Assembly: GCA_029448655.1 (NCBI GenBank)
Contig: JACCLO010000009.1
Span: 1,922,001-1,986,000 of the forward strand
Direction of reading: 5' to 3'
Origin: Wolfiporia cocos
Lineage: Eukaryota; Basidiomycota; Agaricomycetes; Polyporales; Phaeolaceae
Length of the DNA stretch: 64,000 bases
Part shown: positions 57,105 to 64,000 of the stretch, piece by piece
Position numbering within the stretch: position 1 is the first letter of the stretch
How the letters are laid out: the number at the start of each line of letters is the position of its first letter
Program-made: the position numbers and the translations under genes
The notes under the pieces: model-generated
Databases searched by the model: none
What the model saw: only the letters and a program-made list of their open reading frames with translations
What the model was told of the DNA's origin: nothing

Positions 57105-59323
57105 ATGTTGCGCCTCTTGACTCGACCCATTCGCCCCACCGCCCCCATCGTCCGCAGAACGATGTCCGCCATCCCTGCTTTTGTGCGCGGTTTCCATCGA
57201 TTTTCGGCGTTGCCAGTGCTGACGAGGCATGTAGAACAAGGCGCTGTACGCCCCCCTCGCGGAGGTCGACCCCGAGGTGCAGAACATCATTGACAAGGAG
57301 ACATGGCGCCAGTACTCAGGCCTCGAGCTCATTGCGTCCGAGGTGCGCAGCATAGTTCGCGTATTGAACGGTGCTTTGATACTTACGCTACCCTGTATGT
57401 GCTAGAACTTAACGAGCCGCGCGACTATGGAGGCGAATGGCTCAATCCTCACGAACAAGTACTCGGAGGGTCTCCCCAACGCGCGCTACTACGGCGGTAA
57501 CGAGTGGATTGATGAGCTCGAGGTGCTTTGCCAGAAGCGTGCCCTCCAGGCGTTCCATCTCGACCCCGCGAAGTGGGGCGTGAACGTTCAGCCGTACTCG
57601 GGCAGCGTGCGTCAAATCTCCCCCATTGTGCATGGACTATGATTGACATTCTCCCCATTGTCTCCAGACTGCGAAGTAGGTTGCGTGCAATGCCGGGCTT
57701 CGATGCCACTGATGCAGTTGACGTAGCTTCGCCGCATTAACGGCGCTCCTCCAGCCCCAGGACCGCCTCATGGGTCTTGGTCTTCCTGACGGTGGTCACC
57801 TGACTCACGGGTACTACGTAGGTCTTTTCCTTCTGACTATTGCTCTATACTGTCTGCGCTCCGTTTGTGGAGACGAAGGGCGTGTTTGGAAGTGTCCGTC
57901 GCGCTTCCGGTTCCGGCTTTCGCGGTGCTCCGTACTTTACTCGCTACCCGAACCCTATCGCGGGGTCAGGAGATCCTCGGATCAAGCGTGGTCTCGTACT
58001 CTTTCAATGCCTAGACACTGCAAAACGACTGGGTTCGTACAGAGTGTCGGGCATTAGACTAGACTAAGGCCTACGCATTCAAACCGTTTCAATGAGCTCG
58101 ATTCTCAATGACTCGAATTGCATACTCACCGCAGTCAACAGACCGCCAAGAAGAAGATGACTGCTTCGTCCATCTACTTCCAGTCCCTTCCGTACGGGCT
58201 GGACCCCGCGACGCAGCTCATCGACTATATTGCGCTCAAGAGCCAGGCGAAACTCTTCAAGCCGCAGCTGCTTATCTGCGGTGCGTCCGCATACCCGCGC
58301 GACTGGGACTACGCCGCGCTGCGCGCGATCGCGGACGAGCACGGCGCGTTCCTCATGGCCGATATCGCGCACACGAGCGGTCTCGTTGCCGCCGGAGAGC
58401 TTGCGGACCCCTTCGCATATTGCGATGTCGTCACGACCACGACGTGAGTATCCGGAGATGGTCGTGGAGAAGGGGATAGATACTGATTGGCGTATTCGTT
58501 CAGGCACAAGACGCTGCGTGGTCCGCGCGCTGGTCTTATCTTCTTCCGCAAGGGCTCGGAGAAGGCCAAGGATCTTGAGAAGCGCGTTAACGACGCTGTC
58601 TTCCCTGCCTGCCAGGGTGGTCCGCACAACAACGTGAGTGTCCTGGCGCATACATCCATAAAACCTTCTGAGCATGCCGCAATGTAGACCATTGCGGGTA
58701 TTGCGACCGCGCTTCTCCAGGCAAGTCAGCCGGAGTGGAAGGCGTACGCGAAGCAGGTGATTGCGAACGCGCGCACGCTCGGCGAGGAGCTCGTCGCGCA
58801 GGGCTACAAACTCCAGACGCAGGGTACGGACAATCACCTCGTCCTCTGGGACCTCCGCCCGCTCGGCCTCACCGGCTCCAAGCTCGAGAAACTCTGCGAC
58901 CTCGTCGGCATCACCATCAACAGTGTGTTCCCATCTCATTCTCTTCCCTACATCGTTTATATTGACCTGCACACTCGCACAGAAAACGCGGTCTCGGGTG
59001 ACGCGTCTGCGCAGGTACCGGGCGGCATCCGGCTCGGTACGTCCGCGCTGACGTCGCGCAACATGACGGAGGACGACATCCGCGTCGTCGCGGGCTTCCT
59101 GCACCGCGCTGTTCAGATCGCGCTCGTGCTGCAGCGCGAGGCAGGGAGCAAGCTGCTCAAGGACTTTGTGCGCGTCGCAGCGACGGTGGAGGAGGGCAAG
59201 GAGGGCGCGCGGCTCGTGCGCGAGCTCCGCCGTGAGGTGCGCGAGTTCGCGCGGCGCTGGCCCGTCCCCGGTGTCGACTTCGCGAGCATCAAGCGCCCCG
59301 CGGGCATCGAGGAGGATGACTGA
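57105..59323 (+). CDS. SHMT: serine hydroxymethyltransferase
   Basis: Nine exons (57105-57182, 57241-57342, 57406-57606, 57668-57675, 57727-57817, 58142-58443, 58504-58633, 58688-58922, 58983-59323) give 495 residues in frame. The enzyme uses pyridoxal phosphate and tetrahydrofolate to convert serine to glycine and 5,10-methylene-THF. Visible motifs include [41 protein letters not shown], and [15 protein letters not shown] with Lys263 as the PLP lysine. Two ATGs share the frame. The first (57105) adds [18 protein letters not shown], a typical mitochondrial presequence. The second (57162, MSAIPAF) matches cytosolic enzymes. Exon 4 is only 8 bases long. The intron at 57818-58141 is much longer than the rest. 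Confidence 0.96.
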
Positions 59324-62300
59324 ACGGACGCGGGATTGGTGGGGCGTTGCAGGTGGATGGATTGCTGATCTGGTATTGCTCGGGATGCTTAGAAATAGAG
59401 CCAAAATAGGCTGCGTTCAACAGCGCGGCCAACTCAGACACTCTCAACACTGTCTGTAGCTGTATATTAGAGCCTTCCTCAGGTGTATTTTAGCGAGATC
59501 TTTGAGATTTACGAGCCTGTGAGTGTACAACCTTGATGCACAAGACTGACCATGAGCTCTATGGTAGGCCGTACTTAATGTGATTAGCGGCACGGTGTAA
59601 CGTGTGCTACTCTCATTTTCCCGCTCTCCGTGTCCATTCAGTTAGTTCTACAGGGCGGGAATTGAAAGTTCATAGCAATATAGTGGGGCGTTCTACCACC
59701 TTACAGAAGGTACGCCGGCTTCCGTCCTTATGCTGAACCTATCGCGTACCGAACTATTCGTAGACAGGTTCACGCCTAACGGTATGCACACTCAATGTAG
59801 AAAGTAACGACCAACCGAATGCTATAATGGTGAGTTGAAAGAGCCTCATATCGCCTCAAGTTCTACTTGCCGTAAACCTGACGGCAACAAGGGACAACGC
59901 AGAGCAAGCTCTTGACTGGATCATGACCAGTTGACCTTCCGGCTCTCCGATGCGCGACGCATCGCGCGCAACTAGGAGTGAAGACAAGTCGCAGAAACCT
60001 ATAATGGTATCTGTGCCCCCACTGAAGTTGGTCGATAAGGTGTGGGACAACGAGCATCGGATTGCTAGTAGGCGAAACACAAGATCGGCAATATGTGAAA
60101 AAAAACTCTATGTAATGCATTGGCAGCTCACGACAACGCTAACATGGTTGGATTGGGTACCTTGCTGTCTGCGATTCTCACTGCCTTTCGCATTGGCTCA
60201 TGTCAATATCTCAAATCGGACAACTGGGATCGGGCAACGCTCATTTTATGGCACGATATGACCACAACTCGGGAGTCTTGCTGCTGGTGCCGGCTCTTTA
60301 GCCTCGACAGTGCTCCCTTCCCGTCTTACCATCACCCCTGATGACCCTTGTGAACGCTCTACGGTTCTCGGCTCTATTGTGCGGTATGGCATCGACCGAT
60401 TGTAGCCTTGCAATGGCTGAACCGCTGCTACGACGAGCCTATTTCAGAACATGCATGACAAAGCGTGCAACTTTGGCATGCACGACAAGGGATACGCTGG
60501 CAGGCATATGAACGCGCTCCAGACCTTCTGCCTGTTCCTCTCCAGGTGTCAGATGTCCTATACCTAACAAGACTGGTCATTCCGCTTCGGTCACTATAGC
60601 CCACCATCGCAGATGTTATCCTGGCACAAGCTGCAACCTCATAGGCACTCATACATGGACCGCAATGGCACCTGTGCTCTAATGTGACTGCCCTTTGAGG
60701 TCACCACAAGCCCTCTGGACCGTACGGCTGGTGCGCATATGCATTGCTCCCGTATACGTTTATAAGTTTGACAAGCCCCAAGAGCTATTACAGTTGACTA
60801 TGGGGACATGTAGGTCGCGGACGAGCACCGCAATGGATTACACTCAGGGATGGCGCCTGATCGAACTGTACACTTTGCACGTGCTCAATATGCCTATGTC
60901 GTCCTTGGAGGAGACTTACTGCTGGAACGTATATATGAAGCAAATTATTGTCGGTCGGACGACATAAATGCAATGCTTTCGGCCGACAGATATCCAATTA
61001 CTCTGGAACTGGAAAAGCTCCCGCGACTACCTCAGTAAGCTTTACTTCTCTAGCTCATATATACACATAGAGCTGTCTCACAGAAAATAATTATCAATGA
61101 GCGGTTTGGGGTCAGTGTATACATGTTTTGATTGCACTGGAACGTCCACTCGAAGATGTGTCTGGAAGAAATACATAACTCCGACTCCAGGATTATCAGG
61201 CATGATCATCTCAAGACGGCAATCGGAGAAAATGGCGATCCGTCGCGAATGGTACGAGTTCAATCTCTTGCTGGAGCAATGTCTTATGCGAAGAGGCAAA
61301 ACGACCAAACGTATGCTGGGTGCCGGTACAATTCGCCTCTGGAAGCAACCATCCACCGCTTGCGATGATGGATTCTTAAAACGGTGCATTGCCGTAACGC
61401 TGGAAAGGACGCGAATAAAGGTTGGAATGCACGAGAACTTCGATCTCGTTTTCTATCTACTTTCACAGCACCAGACCATTGTACACACGCTCAGGAGACT
61501 TGTATGTTGTCAATCATTTTAGGGTGTCAATCATTTTAGTGTCAACCCTACAGCTCATGACCTCACTCCCTCAAATCGAAAGGAGTCACCTATGCTATCG
61601 ATAGAGAAACGTCGTCTCATCCGCGCTGAGTTAAATGGAGTATCCGTGACTACTGGTTATTCGCATTCCTCTCGTCAGGCGTTGCTCCCAGCAAAAACAG
61701 CCGAGTAGGCCTGTTCAGTCGAGATAAGGACCGAATCATGTATGCAGCAGAGGCAGAATCGTCAACAACAATGCGACTAGGGGGATCCTGTCCAATTCAG
61801 AACTATATTGTTGCGTTGACTTCGGTCAGGTTCCAATGCAGGCCCCTAACTTGACGTTACCGAACTGACTATCTGTTACTTCTTAGACTGATGATTTCCG
61901 CGGCGCAGACCATGTATGATGTCCGTCGGTACGCACAGACTACATCGCTATGCGACGTTGACATTAAGATGGCTGCACAATTTAATGAAGCGATCACTAT
62001 GAAAGAATAGATACATGATTTGGTTATGCGCCACATGTTGGATTTGGCGACTCTCTCGAAATCTAACATCAGGTCTATAGCATGAGCTGCTTGAGATTCC
62101 CTAGTCTATACTTGAATGTCAACACGATTCTTGTCTGCTCGAAATTCATTTTCGGCCAGACGTATAAGTTGCTGCATCTGAGCGCGTAAGATGTAGAGGA
62201 CGACTAAATAAATGGATGTTTTGCGCCTAACAGGGCGCTTCTGATTTTGGCTGATCGACGATCATTCAAACCGTAATCACGACCACCCGTTGAAACGTCA

Positions 62301-62335
62301 TTGAGCTAGCGGCACATCCAGGCGCTCACGCCGAT
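59324..62335. other. intergenic, nothing recognised
   Basis: Three kilobases without a recognisable gene. The longest frame (61097-61522, 141 residues) has no motif I know. Pieces near 60700-61040 and 61230-61500 on the plus strand could be exons of an unrecognised protein. Confidence 0.35.
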
Positions 62336-63694
62336 ATGACAGCCAGCTCAAACCGGAATTGTCGCTTGCCTCAGGAGTTATGCGAGGACATCTTGGATAG
62401 CCTGTGGGATGATCAAGAAGCACTACTGGCATGTAGCTTGGCATGCCGTGTATGGATCCCGACAACCCGCGCACACCTCTTCAAATTCGTTCGCCTTCAT
62501 GACGAGCGCGATTGCATCCGGCTGCAAGAATTACTACGTCTCTCTGCGAGCGCTGCTACCAACGTCGCTGGCTACTTCAGCGAGCTCTCCATCAAGTTTG
62601 GCGGGAAGTCGCACGATGCCCGGTCGGTGGAGGAGCGCATGGCGCACTGGATTCCCCAACTACTCCCCACCCTGCAGAGCATCACCTCTCTGGAGATCTC
62701 GTGTGCTGATTGGGGCTACGACTTCCTCACCGAAGACGCACGGACATGTCTAATGACATTCTCCTCCATAATTACGACTCTTCGACTCAGTTATGTCACG
62801 TTCCCAACCACAGATGACCTGACCGGGCTCATCCACGCCTACCCGGGACTTTCCAAGCTGCAGCTGGTGCACTGCAGAGCAGATCCGCCTGTATTCGAGC
62901 CGCTCACATTGGCTCATCTCCCCTCGGATCACGGAACGACCACTACACAGATCACGGAACTTCGAGCCTCGAGCTTTGCCGACATGCTCGTAGGCCTGCT
63001 CTCGTCGCCTTCCAGAGTATCCCTGCGGCGGCTCCATTGGGAGACGCCCGTGCTCAACGCAGGCGATACGCTCGTTCGACAGATTCTGCTGGAGGATTGC
63101 GAAAGCTCTCTCGAATATCTCAAGCTGTACTTCTTCCATCCGCAAGGTCTGTCCCCCGGTGTTCCGCCGATGTGTTGTATCCCCTGACAGACTGCTGTAG
63201 AGCTCATCGATCTAGACCTTTCTAAATACCCTCAGCTAACGACTCTTCATCTATGTCCCCATCGCATGTTCTCCGCCCGCAAATCGGTCCTATGCTCTCC
63301 GATACCCGATTTCCTATCTCGGATCACCAGCGTTCGGATGCGCGAGATCGTCCTGAGCGTGCAGGGCACGTTCGGCCCCGATACGGGCTATCTCGAGTTT
63401 CTGGACTGGGGCAAATTGGACTGTGTGCTGGCGTCGCTGCGTCGACGTTTACCGGCACTTGTCGTCTCAATCCAGCTCGAGTTCTCTCTCGAACGGACGG
63501 CAGACGACCCGTTTTCCCGTGTTGTGGGCCAGGTGACAGGGAGGCTGCCGGTGGCGTTGTCTGCAGGACTTCCGGTACAGGTCACTTACCGGGACGGCCG
63601 GCGATCACATGACTCTGCCAATGCACCAGCATACACCCGAGTGGCATGGCTGGCCGACAGCTTTCCAAGCGGAAAGCACTTACTTTCTGCCTGA
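62336..63694 (+). CDS. F-box protein
   Basis: Two exons (62336-63146 and 63201-63694, 54-base intron) give 434 residues. The F-box lies at about 9-55 (CRLPQELCEDILDSLWDD...LLACSLACRVWIPTTRAHLF), which in SCF complexes binds Skp1. The remainder has irregular Leu-rich strands (SLEISCADWGYDFL, TLRLSYVTFPT, LSKLQLVHC, LTTLHLCPHRMF) expected to present substrates for ubiquitination. The acceptor at TGTAG/AG was chosen because it alone continues the ELIDLDLSKYPQL frame. Agaricomycetes carry hundreds of such genes, so the target is not predictable. Confidence 0.88.
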
Positions 63695-64000
63695 GGCGCA
63701 TGACGTATCTGGGGAAATTCATTGGATTTACCGGATAACTTGAAGCCTTGTGGCTTGGTCGTGGACACGATGACAAGCTTTGGAATGCACTGGGTAAGTG
63801 TGGCGTGTGATGTCTCTTGCATCGCTGCAATCTCAAACATGTGGCTATGGACTGGTATAGGCAGATTTTCTAAGGTCAGTAATCAAGTTATTGCGAAACT
63901 ATGCAACCACCTTCGTCTATATACATACTCTGTGCTTTTGTGTCTCGTCTACAGAACTTTCAAGATTACGTACGCCAGTTGCGCTATATGCTCAGCGTTA
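63695..64000. other. 3' flank, nothing recognised
   Basis: Window end after the F-box gene; short frames only. Confidence 0.45.

Noticed and set aside
58079..59404. A 441-residue minus-strand frame
   Set aside because: It is antisense to the serine hydroxymethyltransferase exons, which carry all conserved motifs.

Overview
This is nuclear DNA of a basidiomycete, most likely a wood-decay agaricomycete. Genes carry many short GT-AG introns (about 50-70 bases). The window holds Plavaka DNA transposons, a chromodomain Ty3/Gypsy retrotransposon, and families typical of Agaricomycetes: DUF6533 membrane proteins, DUF6698, F-box proteins, UstYa-like oxidases and a ubiquitin-like protein family. I cannot name the species. 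Functional genes are mostly GC-rich islands in AT-rich, repeat-laden DNA.

Layout. 0.2-5.5 kb: a dead Plavaka transposase (minus strand) with a 0.6-kb GC-rich hAT-like MITE in a coding exon. 6.8-8.4 kb: a DUF6698 gene. 9.7-18.0 kb: a GH18 chitinase, then an F-box/LRR-like gene with a missing N-terminus, then a decayed second chitinase tail and a convergent gene for a secreted Ser/Ala/Thr-rich repeat protein. The chitinase and secreted-protein ends belong to one segmental duplication whose two copies decayed reciprocally. 18.3-25.6 kb: repeats (a pogo-like MITE, a dispersed GC-rich repeat carrying two nested insertions), a DUF6533 gene and an NAA50-type acetyltransferase fragment. 25.9-37.9 kb: minus-strand zinc-finger and ubiquitin-like gene parts broken by three mobile elements: a solo LTR, an 8.8-kb chromovirus and a TIR element with tRNA-like boxes. 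The chromovirus has identical LTRs, a dUTPase domain between protease and reverse transcriptase, a chromodomain, and an extra zinc-knuckle ORF after pol. It also carries many in-frame TGA codons and two apparent frameshifts. 38-46 kb: mostly repeats, a second copy of the GC-rich MITE, a tiny possible secreted peptide, and an intact UstYa-like oxidase gene with a GC-AG intron. 46-56 kb: two more DUF6533 copies flanking an intact auxin-efflux-carrier-type transporter. 57.1-59.3 kb: serine hydroxymethyltransferase with two in-frame starts, the first adding a mitochondrial-type leader, and an 8-base exon. 62.3-63.7 kb: an F-box protein gene.

The confidently functional genes are the chitinase, the secreted repeat protein, the UstYa-like oxidase, the transporter, serine hydroxymethyltransferase and the terminal F-box protein. 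I see no single metabolic pathway linking them. Much of the remaining DNA is a record of transposon insertion. Exon boundaries come from GT-AG signals, reading-frame continuity and family knowledge; no search was run.
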